Assembly (NCBI GenBank): GCA_026770585.1
Contig: MU646420.1
Coordinates: 549,814-564,353 of the forward strand
DNA length: 14,540 nucleotides
Direction: 5' to 3'
Source of the DNA: Baffinella frigidus
Taxonomy: Eukaryota; Cryptophyceae; Cryptomonadales; Baffinellaceae
This document shows positions 1-6,674 of the stretch, in pieces. The notes beneath the pieces were generated by a model. That model had not been told where the DNA came from and ran no database searches. It saw only the letters and a list, made by a program, of their open reading frames with translations. The number at the start of each line of letters is the position of its first letter. The first letter of the stretch is position 1. The position numbers and the translations under genes were made by a program.

Positions 1-182
1 TGCCTTCCCACTTGAGAGTGATCCACGTAGTGCGGTCCACGCCATAAGTAGCCAGGGATCAGCCAATTTCTAGGAGAGGGCATCTTCCCACTCCTAACCA
101 CTCGAGGCGGACCAATCCCTCCATCCATGCAAAAACACAACAGCACTGAAACTCCAAACAAAACAAATCACTGTCCGTGCAG

Positions 183-421
183 GACGATGTCACAGATTCT
201 GCATTTCCAAACCAAAGTAAACCCCTGAAACTCCAAACCAAATCAAACCAAACCAAAAACATTTCCTGCAGGACGATGGCACAGATTCTGGAATTCCAAC
301 CCGAAAGTAGACACCTTAAACTCGCAACCAAACCAAAACAAACCAAAACAAAACAAAACAAACCAAACCAAATATACTGTCTACAGGACGATGGCACAGA
401 TTCTGGAATTCCAACCCAACA
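183..421 (+). pseudogene. Three upstream (5'-part) copies of exon 1
   Basis: Copies lie at 183-216, 272-306 and 387-421. Each follows an AG (GTGCAG, CTGCAG, CTACAG), contains a GATGKCACAGATTCTG core matching the start of exon 1 at 466, and runs into GTAAAC or GTAGAC, a plausible donor. The spacers between them are AAACC/AAAAC-rich. They share only the first ~25 nt with exon 1, so they are 5' parts. They could also be read as small alternative exons. Confidence 0.6.
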
Positions 422-460
422 GTAAACACCTGACACTCCTAACCAAACCACAAATATGCG
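217..460 (+). repeat. AAACC/AAAAC-rich simple repeat spacers
   Basis: Between the exon 1 copies the sequence is a degenerate run of AAACC, AAAACAAACC and CTCCAAACC units, densest at 240-262 and 325-372. It is a C-poor relative of the telomere-like repeats seen elsewhere in the window and has no coding character. It reads as an intron spacer that was copied together with the exon fragments. Confidence 0.6.
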
Positions 461-465
461 TGCAG

Positions 466-526
466 GTCAATGGCTCAGATTCTGGAACGGAAACGAGCAT
501 TCCTCGCTGAGCTCTCTAACTCCACG
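466..526 (+). CDS. Exon 1 (first recognised exon, frame uncertain)
   Basis: The acceptor is GTGCAG at 460-465 and a GTATTC donor follows at 527. In the preferred frame (one leading nucleotide) the segment reads SMAQILERKRAFLAELSNST, a helix-like stretch. That frame with this donor ends in phase 0, whereas exon 2 needs one leftover nucleotide. A later donor GTGACT at 573 (exon to 572) gives that phase and would join to exon 2 through an AGC serine codon. An unseen exon between 526 and 1235 is the other explanation. Three shorter copies of its start lie just upstream. The ATG at 470-472 might be a true start, but nothing proves it. Confidence 0.4.
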
Positions 527-572
527 GTATTCATCCCCTTCCAAACCTTCAGGGCCTGCACATGTCCCTCAA

Positions 573-1234
573 GTGACTGTAGGCGCATACGCCCTACGGG
601 AGGGCCCTAGGACCTGCCTAGGGCTTCGACTGGCGAATATTCGTGTGCCTCGACAGCAAAACCGGTTTTGCGATTGATGCCTATTTGACTGAGTAGACGG
701 ACTTGCCGAATTCACTACTTTTGCCGACGTGTCGACTTTTCGGATGGCAGGCTTGCTGACACGTGTCAGCTGAGCGTTGGGACGCAACGAGCCTTCCCCA
801 ACTTAATCTCCATACAAGTGTTAATTAATTACTTTTGGCAACGAAAATTACTACACGATTTGCTCATAAAAGTAATAGTAAAGCGTTTGTGTAGTAAATT
901 TCGTTGCACCAAAAGCAATTAATTAATACTTTTGTGGAGATGAAACTGTTGACTAATCAGTCGAATGTCTGTTGTTTTGGAACACTACCGGTCCGGAGTA
1001 CATCGCTGTGCACAGAGAAGTTGGCGGCGGAAATAATACCAAACACGTCAACTTTTCCAATTTTGCATTATTTGGGTTCTCTGCACAGCGCTCTAGGTAC
1101 CGTTCTGGTACTGAACGCGCAGGAGTTAGTCAACTGCGTCTCGCAGGTGAACACACGGGTTTCTTGTAGGATCACCCCTGGGTCTCTACGGCCTACTGTA
1201 ATCGATACCTGAGGCTCAACTATCCTGATTTTAG
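573..1234. other. Intron 1, no gene seen
   Basis: It contains perfect palindromes at 604-624 (8-bp arms GCCCTAGG) and 656-671 (GCAAAACCGGTTTTGC), the foldback element at 806-941, and 950-1220 with a short open stretch. That stretch has no matching phase or codon bias, so I do not call it an exon. A missed small exon here remains possible. Confidence 0.5.
806..941. mobile_element. Foldback/MITE-like element FB1 (about 59-bp inverted arms)
   Basis: The left arm 806-864 and the right arm 882-941 are near-complementary. They begin ATCTCCA and end TGGAGAT, and they share TTAATTAATT, ACTTTTGG, CAACGAAA and CTACAC blocks in inverted order around a ~17-nt loop. AT-rich, no coding capacity. No convincing target-site duplication is visible. 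It could be a MITE or a solo palindromic repeat. Confidence 0.7.
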
Positions 1235-1305
1235 GCCGTTACCCTGAGCAGGTGAACAAGCGTGGCAACTTCGTCGACATCCTCTTCCGCGTCAAAGTCC
1301 AAGAG
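1235..1305 (+). CDS. Exon 2
   Basis: The acceptor is TGATTTTAG ending at 1234 and the donor is GTCGCT at 1306. After two nucleotides that complete a split codon, it reads 23 codons beginning RYPEQVNKRGNF and ending LFRVKVQE; the other two frames have stops. It ends on a codon boundary and joins exon 3 in phase 0. Codons are mostly C- or G-ended. It is the only exon with a TAG rather than CAG acceptor. A short look-alike (CAGGTGAACA at about 1145) is too small to count as a copy. Function unknown. Confidence 0.6.
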
Positions 1306-1329
1306 GTCGCTCTGCTTTTACCTTGGGAT

Positions 1330-1368
1330 TGAATTTTGGATTGGAACGGGTTCCATTCAAATTGATTC
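1330..1368. repeat. Small imperfect inverted repeat in intron 2
   Basis: It is centred on the perfect palindrome TGGAACGGGTTCCA, with arms extending imperfectly to about 20 bp (GAATTTTGGATTGG against CCATTCAAATTGATTC). It may be the remnant of a foldback element. Confidence 0.45.
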
Positions 1369-1454
1369 GATTTTCAGGAATTTCAACTCATTTGGTGTGA
1401 CAGAATTTGATTTGGTTCTGGCAGAAATGTGATGACTGACACATGGTGGATCAG

Positions 1455-1571
1455 ATTCCTGGAGCGACAAAAGGCTCCAATTCCTAGACCTTTGACGAGA
1501 ATCAACTTTACTTGTAGATGGTGAAATTTCGACTTCTGCGCCTGGCTTGGCCAGATTCCTGGAGCAACTGA
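1455..1571 (+). pseudogene. Two upstream (5'-part) copies of exon 3
   Basis: At 1455-1468 and 1555-1571 the sequence CAG|ATTCCTGGAGC repeats the acceptor and first codons of exon 3 (1673), then diverges. The second copy continues through AACTGATGG. Both keep the AG. They carry only the beginning of the exon, so each would be a decoy acceptor with no matching donor. Confidence 0.65.
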
Positions 1572-1672
1572 TGGTCTCTCTTCTTAGCCGACTATTCATA
1601 AGTTAACGTGCTGTATGTGTGCGGTACCAATCCGTCAACTTTGGGCAATTAACGTCCCTCTCCGCGGGGCAG

Positions 1673-1765
1673 ATTCCTGGAGCAACCGATCGCGAGGCCG
1701 AAGAGATGCGAGGAGGCTGGGGGTTCATGACCTGTCGAAAGTACTACGTCTTCCACTATCACGAG
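1673..1765 (+). CDS. Exon 3
   Basis: The acceptor is GGGGCAG ending at 1672 and the donor is GTCCCT at 1766; 31 codons, phase 0 at both ends. The peptide starts IPGATDREAEEMRGG, passes through WGFMTC and ends KYYVFHYHE: an acidic/arginine helix-like start followed by an aromatic-rich strand-like end. It joins exon 2 and exon 4 in frame. The intron after it turns into G-rich telomere-like repeat within 20 bp. No known motif recognised. Confidence 0.75.
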
Positions 1766-1779
1766 GTCCCTGCCTCCCC

Positions 1780-1860
1780 TGGGGGTTTGGGGGTCTGGAG
1801 TTTGGGGGTTGTGGTTGGGGGTTTGGGGTGTGGGGTTTGGGGTGTGGGGTTTACCTGAAC
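1780..1860 (+). repeat. G-rich telomere-like repeat
   Basis: Degenerate TGGGGTT/GGGGGTTT units lie right behind the exon 3 donor. Translations of this block give only low-complexity VWGLGFG-type peptides, so no gene is called here. Confidence 0.75.
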
Positions 1861-2125
1861 GTGAACTGAACTATATGTCTGATGATCACCAGTGCGATCA
1901 CGTTGAGGGGTGTTCTCAAAACCCCAGACCCCGCCCGATTTCGGACGGGGTAGGGTGCCAGACTCAAGTCTCCTGTGGTGCATTTTTCACCGAAAATCAC
2001 TTCATAGCCCGCTGTGGGGTCACTGCCGCTACGACACAGGCGGGTCGACATAGCCCGAACCATATAATTTAGACCCCGGCCTTCAAGCTTAGGTCATGCG
2101 CGATGTCTGCAGCCGGGGCTTCTCG

Positions 2126-2240
2126 CCCTAACCCTGACCCCCAACCTCCAACCCCTAATTCATAATCCCTAAGTCCTAAACCCTTAACCCTACATCCTAC
2201 ACCCTACACGCTTATTGCTTGCAAACCCTGCATTCCTAAA
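2126..2240 (-). repeat. C-rich telomere-like repeat
   Basis: Degenerate CCCTAA, CCCTAAACC and CCCTACA units with many substitutions, starting 2 bp after the first exon 4 fragment ends. Confidence 0.7.
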
Positions 2241-2245
2241 CTCCA

Positions 2246-2392
2246 CTTGTTTGGGGTTTAGGAACGCAAACCCCAATCGTGTGGGGTTTGTTTATGAACC
2301 CCAATTGTTTGGGGTTTAGGATTCTAAACCAAAATCGTTTGGGGGTTAGGAACCTGAACCCCAAATCGTTTGCAACTCTTTGCCCCTAAACC
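2246..2392. repeat. Tandem palindromic units built from telomere-like sequence
   Basis: About four units of ~30 bp alternate GGGGTTTAGGA with AACCCCAA(T)CG, so each unit can fold on itself (GGGGTTT pairing with AAACCCC). Unlike the other blocks, both strand polarities occur inside every unit. Confidence 0.6.
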
Positions 2393-2496
2393 CAAATTGT
2401 CCGCAGCCGGAGCTGCTGACGAAGAGCTTTACAATAGATGCTTTCGTGGTGCTGTACATAGGCCAAACCGTGCACCCCACACTCCAAGTGTTTTGT

Positions 2497-2545
2497 CTGG
2501 TCCCTAACCCCTAATCTCTGATCCCTCAACTCTCAACCACAAATC
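2497..2545 (-). repeat. C-rich telomere-like repeat before exon 4
   Basis: Degenerate CCCTAACC/CCCTCAACT units run up to 6 bp before the exon 4 acceptor. Confidence 0.55.
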
Positions 2546-2550
2546 CGCAG

Positions 2551-2631
2551 CCGGGACTGTTGACGAAGAGTTTCACACTCGATCCGTTCGTGGCGCTCTA
2601 CCGAGGGGTCTTCTTCGACAAGGACGCTGCG
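2551..2631 (+). CDS. Exon 4
   Basis: The acceptor is AATCCGCAG ending at 2550 and the donor is GTCTCC at 2632; 27 codons, phase 0 at both ends. It begins PGLLTKSFTLDPFVALYRG and ends VFFDKDAA. Strongly C/G-ended codons. Two 5' copies lie upstream and one 3' copy downstream, which confirms both boundaries. The hydrophobic-aromatic pattern fits a folded domain, not a linker. No family recognised. Confidence 0.75.
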
Positions 2632-2637
2632 GTCTCC

Positions 2638-2706
2638 CCTCTAAATTCTAACCCCTAAACCCAAACCCCTAAATCCTAATCCCCAAGCCCTTAACTCTCA
2701 AACCCT
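2638..2706 (-). repeat. C-rich telomere-like repeat after exon 4
   Basis: Degenerate CCCTAAAC/CCCTAAATC units begin a few bases after the exon 4 donor and join directly to the 3' fragment of exon 4 at 2707. Confidence 0.65.
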
Positions 2707-2718
2707 AAAGACGCTGCG
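2707..2718 (+). pseudogene. Downstream (3'-part) copy of exon 4
   Basis: AAGACGCTGCG followed by GTCACA repeats the last 11-12 nt of exon 4 and its GT. It is fused directly to a CCCTAAA-type unit. A weaker look-alike of the 5' part of exon 4 follows at 2734-2768; it lacks an AG and is the one element out of the usual order. Confidence 0.55.
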
Positions 2719-2834
2719 GTCACACTCCTGTGTGCCGGGTGTTGAAGAAGAGCGTCAAACCGAGCGACTGATTTCGAGCCACGCAGGGGCAGTGAGACCC
2801 TCTTGCGAAAACAGGCCCTGAAAAAATCGTTCTC

Positions 2835-3215
2835 AAACCACACACCCCACATCCTACACCCTACATTCCAAACCCCAAACCACAAACCTCAAAACCCAAA
2901 ACCCAAAACCCAAACCACAAACCACACACCACACACCACACACCACACACCCCAAACCCCAAACCCCAACCCCTAATCCCCCAACCCAAAAACAGACAAT
3001 GTACGCAACAAAGCGAATCCTCCCGATTCCTTCCATGGACTGGTGCCCCCAATCCCTGAACCCTAAACTGTAAAGCCTGAACCCTAAATCCTAAACCCTA
3101 AACCCTAAACCCTAAACCCTAAACCCTAAATCCTAAACAATAATTCCCAGACCCTCAACCCCAAACCCCGAACTCCACACCGTAATCTCCAAATTCTAAA
3201 CCTCAAACCCTGAAA
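2835..3215 (-). repeat. C-rich and CA-rich telomere-like repeat block
   Basis: CCAAACCCC and CACACACC runs at 2835-2990, then a near-perfect CCCTAAA array at about 3090-3135, then degenerate units to 3215. A short unique stretch (2995-3050) interrupts it. This is the most telomere-like tract in the window, but it is interstitial. Confidence 0.8.
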
Positions 3216-3530
3216 ACGAATCCCTGCGTCGAGACTGTTGACTCATCAAAAAAAAAATTAGTAGAGTTTTGACCAAACCGGTTTACTTGACCTCGTCCGT
3301 TGAATAAACCGTGCTCGGTTTGAGTCAACGCCCTAGTGCAACACCTGACCGGATAAGTCAATAACTGGTGTACTCTCCTCGCACCACCAACCCTTTGAAT
3401 CGACGCATTCTTGTCGTTTTGAGTCTTGGGGATGTGCACCAGTTTTTTATTTATTTCCGGTGACTCCTGGTACAATCAAAGTGTGTGCACGCTCGAACGA
3501 GTCGAGCGCCGCAGTTTGTCCGCTGCGATC
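3216..3530. other. Intron 4 unique sequence, nothing recognised
   Basis: No repeat, splice-bounded frame or hairpin of note apart from a small AACCGGTTT palindrome near 3277. Open frames here lack codon bias. Confidence 0.4.
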
Positions 3531-3612
3531 ACTTTTGGAGTTGTTGACTTTTGGAGTTGTTGACTTTGGGGTTGTTGACTTTCGGGGTTGTTGACTTTTG
3601 GAGAATGTTGAC
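3531..3612 (+). repeat. Tandem repeat, about 16-17 bp unit (GTTGACTTTTGGAGTT)
   Basis: About five copies of a GTTGAC-TTT(T/C)GG(A/G)GTT unit. Two further copies lie at 5735-5763 in intron 6. On the other strand it would code a repetitive KSTTP-type peptide, which I attribute to the repeat. Confidence 0.8.
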
Positions 3613-3691
3613 AGGCAATCGCTGCATCCGACTCTCCTCAATGACTATCTGGCGGTACCCTCCTTCCCCGTGTCACATGTCATAACCTGTC

Positions 3692-3870
3692 TTAGGGTTT
3701 AGGGGTAAGGGTTTAGGGTTTAGGGCTTAGGGATCAGGGTTTAGGGTTCAAAGTTTAGAATTTAGGGTTTAGGGTGCAGGGTGCAGGGCGTAGGCTTTAG
3801 GTTTTAGGTTTTAGGTTTTAGGTTTTAGGGTTCAGGGTTTAGGGTTCAGGGTTTAGGGTTCAAGCGGTAC
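3692..3870 (+). repeat. G-rich TTTAGGG-type telomere-like repeat
   Basis: TTTAGGG with TTCAGGG, GTGCAGGG and TTTAGGTTT variants, opposite in polarity to the block at 2835-3215. It is bracketed by two similar GCGGTACCCTCC...CATGTCA(C/T) sequences at about 3651 and 3865, so the array lies between direct repeats. Confidence 0.8.
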
Positions 3871-4056
3871 CCTCCCCATGTCACGTGCCATCGCCTTGCT
3901 TAGGGTGTATGGTTTGGGTATTGAGCGTGTTGACCATCGTTAACTGCCTTTTCGTCTTTGCCGTTTCCGAGTTGATCTCCTCGGACCCCCGGTGTGTAAA
4001 GCCCGGGAGTCGCCGGCAAGAAACACCCGAAAAGCCTCTGAATGGCGCGTGCGTGG

Positions 4057-4327
4057 CGGGGCGCGAATGCAAACGTGTTCCGGAATTAGGTTGACGCCGG
4101 AATTAGGGCGTTAACTTAACCTAAGGGTGTCAACTTAACCTGCTCACCTCGCGAAACCACCAAGAAACCTTGGAGATAGCTCAGATAGTGCTCTGGGGCA
4201 TTTTCGATTTACCTTGGATCGAGGTCGGATCCGACCCCAATCCAAGGTAAAATCGAAGACCTTCCAGAACCCTATTTGAGCCACGTGGGATGGCTGGTGG
4301 CTGGTGGCGGACGCAAACGTGTTCCAC
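4057..4327 (+). pseudogene. Two upstream (5'-part) copies of exon 5
   Basis: At 4057-4082 and 4306-4327 the core GCAAACGTGTTCC repeats the first codons of exon 5 and then breaks into GGAATTAGGGCGT intron sequence. The following ACTTAAC...TGCTC-CCTCGCG stretch is shared between the copies (4085-4153 and 4329-4423), so exon start and intron were duplicated together. Confidence 0.7.
4178..4282. mobile_element. Foldback element FB2 (about 52-bp arms, almost no loop)
   Basis: The arms 4178-4229 and 4230-4282 meet at the perfect palindrome GGTCGGATCCGACC. They share TCGATT, TACCTTGGAT, TCTGG and GCTCA blocks in inverted order. No clear target-site duplication. It sits inside the duplicated intron preceding exon 5. 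Confidence 0.65.
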
Positions 4328-4339
4328 GCCGGAATTAGG

Positions 4340-4412
4340 GCGTCAGTCTTACTTTAGGGCGGCAACTTAACTTTAGGGCGTCAACTTAACTCCAGGGCGT
4401 CAACTTAACTTG
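4340..4412 (+). repeat. Tandem repeat, about 19-bp unit (AGGGCGTCAACTTAACTTT)
   Basis: Four degenerate units directly before exon 5; two more at 4104-4140 follow the first exon 5 fragment. Confidence 0.7.
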
Positions 4413-4430
4413 CTCGCCTCGCGGGAGCAG

Positions 4431-4481
4431 GGGGCAGACGCAAACGTGTTCCAGGCCAACCTTTCCGGCGACGCAATGACG
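4431..4481 (+). CDS. Exon 5
   Basis: The acceptor is GCGGGAGCAG ending at 4430 and the donor is GTGCGA at 4482; 17 codons reading GADANVFQANLSGDAMT, phase 0 at both ends. A second possible acceptor seven bases on (GGGGCAG) would break the phase with exon 4. The upstream copies align better with the longer version. One of the shorter exons in the model. Function unknown. Confidence 0.6.
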
Positions 4482-4487
4482 GTGCGA

Positions 4488-4560
4488 TGTCCACTTTTGC
4501 GATATCCACTTTTGCGAAATCCACTTTTGCGAAATCCACTTTTGCGAAATCCACTTTTGT
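4488..4560 (+). repeat. 15-bp tandem repeat (ATCCACTTTTGCGAA)
   Basis: About 4.5 near-identical copies immediately after the exon 5 donor, the least diverged tandem repeat in the window and therefore probably recent. Confidence 0.85.
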
Positions 4561-4969
4561 GGGTGAATTCACCGGTTGTCCAGTTGAGTAATTCGCCGTC
4601 TGGTCTGTTGTTGAATTCACATTTTTTTGGTGCATGCATCCACCGTTGAATTTATCCCGTCCACAAGTCACGTGTGTACTTGGAGTGGTGTGGCAAGATT
4701 TCGGTGTTTTGATGCGAAACGTCCCGAACAATTTCATTCCGGAAGATACCAGAATCTGTGCACAGTTATGCCATTTTCAAGCCCTGGTTTCATGCCTACA
4801 TCTGCATTTCCACCCGTATCTTAAGCTTTGGAAAGCTACGATAGCGGGACAGATTATGTCTTATTCTGAAATTAAATTCACGCGTCCGGTGGCATGCCGC
4901 GAAATGCCACTTTTCGGAACATTCCGAAAAGTTGACACCCTCCACTTACAAACACGTCAACTTTTGCAG
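4561..4969. other. Intron 5 remainder with hairpins before exon 6
   Basis: Mostly unique sequence. At 4889-4932 two adjacent hairpins occur: GTGGCAT with ATGCCAC, and ACTTTTCGGA with TCCGAAAAGT (10-bp perfect stem, 4-nt loop). The second lies about 40 bp before the exon 6 acceptor. No gene seen. Confidence 0.5.
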
Positions 4970-5018
4970 GTCGCGGAAATGTCGATCGGGCCAGCTGCAC
5001 TGCGCGCCTCCATCGACG
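4970..5018 (+). CDS. Exon 6
   Basis: It has a good acceptor (GTCAACTTTTGCAG, ending at 4969) and a GTAATT donor at 5019. Sixteen codons VAEMSIGPAALRASID plus one G. That G joins the GG of exon 7 to give a glycine codon. No partial copies were found around it. Helix-like peptide; function unknown. Confidence 0.65.
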
Positions 5019-5373
5019 GTAATTTGAGAGTCTCCCGCCCCACTCAAGAATGCTGGAGGAGCCTTTTTACAAGTTGGGTTGTAAAAGGGTTGTAAAGAAA
5101 TGTACCAGGATAACGTAACCAACCTCGTGTCTGGCCTAATTTGGGACAGTTACGTGACCAAAATCACGAAAGTTACTACACAAAGGTAAAACTCGGTGTA
5201 AAAAAGGCTCCTTTTGCATTCTCGTGTGGCCGGTTTTACAACGCGGAAGGGAATTCGGACTTTCTATTATGTGGTTACTCAATTGGCCACGTGTGGGGGA
5301 TTCATGGGTAACTTGGCGTTTACACCAAGTTACCCAGAAATTACTGCCAGCAGTCCTACCCAATGGCTCGAGT
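5019..5373. other. Intron 6 unique sequence
   Basis: No exon or gene seen. Contains a perfect 11-bp stem with 8-nt loop at 5306-5335 (GGGTAACTTGG pairing with CCAAGTTACCC) and a small tandem TTGTAAA(A/G) repeat near 5080. Confidence 0.5.
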
Positions 5374-5525
5374 AATTACATGTCGAAAGATAACTGAATC
5401 AGTTCCCCAATGATTTTTTTTATTCAATCAGGAGGCCTAATTAAAGTCACTATGCCCTATTTTCTTCTATTCAACCTCCTATTGCAAAGGGACTGATTCA
5501 CTTATCGTCCGAGATGAAATTACAT
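5374..5525. mobile_element. MITE-like element FB3 with 8-bp target-site-like duplication
   Basis: The 8-mer AATTACAT occurs at 5374-5381 and 5518-5525 and flanks a 136-bp element. Inside are imperfect terminal inverted repeats near each end (TCGAAAGATAACTGAATCAGT at 5383-5403 against its counterpart at about 5491-5513, with four mismatches). Eight-bp duplications and short inverted ends are typical of hAT-type non-autonomous elements; that class is inference. No transposase frame. Confidence 0.7.
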
Positions 5526-5618
5526 TTAGGCCTTGCGCGTAGTACTCAACACTAGGACGCCTTACGTGCCCTTATTCGCGAGTGACCCATGTACTGACGC
5601 CCTCACCCCTACATCCAG

Positions 5619-5733
5619 GGTTCGACGACTCTGTCACGACGTGGGTGCAGGAGGTTGCGCGTCCTGTTTCGACTTGGTTGCAACCCGTGTACTGAATGTG
5701 GCGTTTTTCTTGGATTTTCCAGGGTTCGACAGC
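5619..5733 (+). pseudogene. Two upstream (5'-part) copies of exon 7
   Basis: 5619-5649 follows CATCCAG and repeats the first ~30 nt of exon 7 (GGTTCGACGACTCTG...) with one change. 5723-5733 follows TTTTCCAG and keeps only about 11 nt before running into the GTTGACTTT repeat. The acceptor context of the second is nearly identical to the real one (GATTTTCCAG). Confidence 0.75.
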
Positions 5734-5765
5734 TTGTTGACTTTCGGGGTTGTTGACTTTTGGCT

Positions 5766-5973
5766 TTACTCGCGAGTAGCCCGCGTGCTTCCGCCTCGAC
5801 GTTTCCAACCACCAACCCTCACAGTCTGGGCAAATCGGGAAAAATGGCTCCAAAAATCTCCTTGAAGGCCGTCGGATTCCGACGGCCTCCAAGGGGATTT
5901 GGTGTTTTTGAATTTTTCGATTTGCCCAAGTTGTGAGTGTTGGTGGAAGGTTGCGTGTCCTTACTCGCGAGTA
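5766..5973. mobile_element. Long hairpin element FB4 (about 67-bp arms, 3-nt loop)
   Basis: The core arms 5809-5875 and 5879-5946 pair through AGGCCGTCGG-ATT-CCGACGGCCT and further GGGCAAATCG and CCACCAAC blocks. Beyond the core, both sides carry the 13-bp self-palindrome TTACTCGCGAGTA (5766-5778, 5961-5973). A variant of that motif at 5572 precedes the first exon 7 fragment. The structure ends 17 bp before the exon 7 acceptor. Confidence 0.8.
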
Positions 5974-5990
5974 ACGCTCGGATTTTCCAG

Positions 5991-6093
5991 GGTTCGACGA
6001 CTCTGACACGACGTGGGTGCGCGCGCAACGCATTCGCGGATCCGGGGCACACGCGATCCGCGGACTCTGCGACCACCTCTTCGCCATGGAAAA
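5991..6093 (+). CDS. Exon 7
   Basis: The acceptor is GATTTTCCAG ending at 5990 and the donor is GTATAC at 6094. The GG start completes the glycine codon of exon 6, and the AA end is completed to AAG lysine by exon 8. The 33 full codons begin FDDSDTTWVRAQRIRGSG and end GLCDHLFAME. Flanked by two 5' copies upstream and two 3' copies downstream, which define both ends. An open frame runs on through the downstream copies to 6615, but it crosses the donor and is not needed for the model. Confidence 0.8.
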
Positions 6094-6250
6094 GTATACC
6101 CCAAAACCCCCTTCCTAAGTGGACCGAGTCCCGATTTTAGTCGTCTCGATTTCCGCCTGGCAAGATTCGAATTCGAAGCTGGGGGCGCAAAAGCCCGCCT
6201 GGAATTCCAGAAAGCGAGAATCGTGGTTTGGTCTTCTTCGGAGGGCTGTT

Positions 6251-6558
6251 GGCGCGCGCAACGCATCCGAGACTCGGGGGCGCATGCGATCCGCGGACTC
6301 TGCGATCACCTCCTCGCCATGGAGAAGTATACCCCCAAACCCCCTTCTCAAGTGGACCGAATCCTCATTTTATCTTTCAGGATTTCCGCCTGGCAAGCTC
6401 CGAATTCGAAGCTGATGGCGCAAAAGCCCGCCTGGAATCCAAAAAGCCGGAATCACGGTTTGGTCCACTTCGGAGTGCTAGTGGTTCGCGCAGGGCATCC
6501 GCGGCTCGGGGGCACACGCCATCCGCGGACTCTGCGACCACCTCTTCGCCATGGAGAA
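6251..6558 (+). pseudogene. Two downstream (3'-part) copies of exon 7, in a ~230-bp tandem repeat
   Basis: 6251-6326 and 6484-6558 repeat the last two thirds of exon 7 and its donor (GTATAC, GTCTGT). The intervening ~150 bp of intron is repeated too, so 6019-6560 is a tandem array of about 2.4 units. Differences from exon 7 are mainly at third codon positions (my count 7 silent to 2 replacing, and 5 to 1). The second copy has a CAG at 6491-6493 and might serve as an alternative exon. Confidence 0.75.
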
Positions 6559-6674
6559 GTCTGTCCCCTCCCCACTGAAACCTGGCAGTCTGCGTTATCC
6601 CAAAAAGATCTCTGATCCAGACACCTAAAAGCTCCAATTCCCGCGGAGGGTGCTGACAGTGGTCTTGCGTGCAG

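Larger units (their letters stand above)
2113..2460 (+). pseudogene. Two upstream (5'-part) copies of exon 4
   Basis: The first, at 2113-2124, follows CTGCAG and matches only the first ~12 nt of exon 4 (CCGGGGCTTCTC). The second, at 2407-2460, follows CCGCAG and keeps about 18 codons with frame (P-E-L-L-T-K-S-F-T-I-D-A-F-V-V-L-Y). It then stops matching, well before the exon end. Both lie upstream of the intact exon at 2551, with C-rich telomere-like sequence between. Confidence 0.7.

Noticed and set aside
972-1169. Possible exon between exons 1 and 2
   Set aside because: An open stretch exists, but there is no consistent acceptor/donor pair giving the needed phase and its codon use is not exon-like.
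4634-5095. 153-codon open frame on the + strand
   Set aside because: Only the part at 4970-5018 has exon codon bias and splice sites (exon 6); the rest is intron.
5572-6087. 171-codon open frame on the - strand
   Set aside because: It spans the long hairpin FB4, exon 7 fragments and the GTTGAC repeat; repeat-driven.
6013-6615. 200-codon open frame on the + strand
   Set aside because: It is the chance continuation of a ~230-bp tandem repeat of the exon 7 region in a frame other than the exon 7 frame, and it crosses the exon 7 donor.
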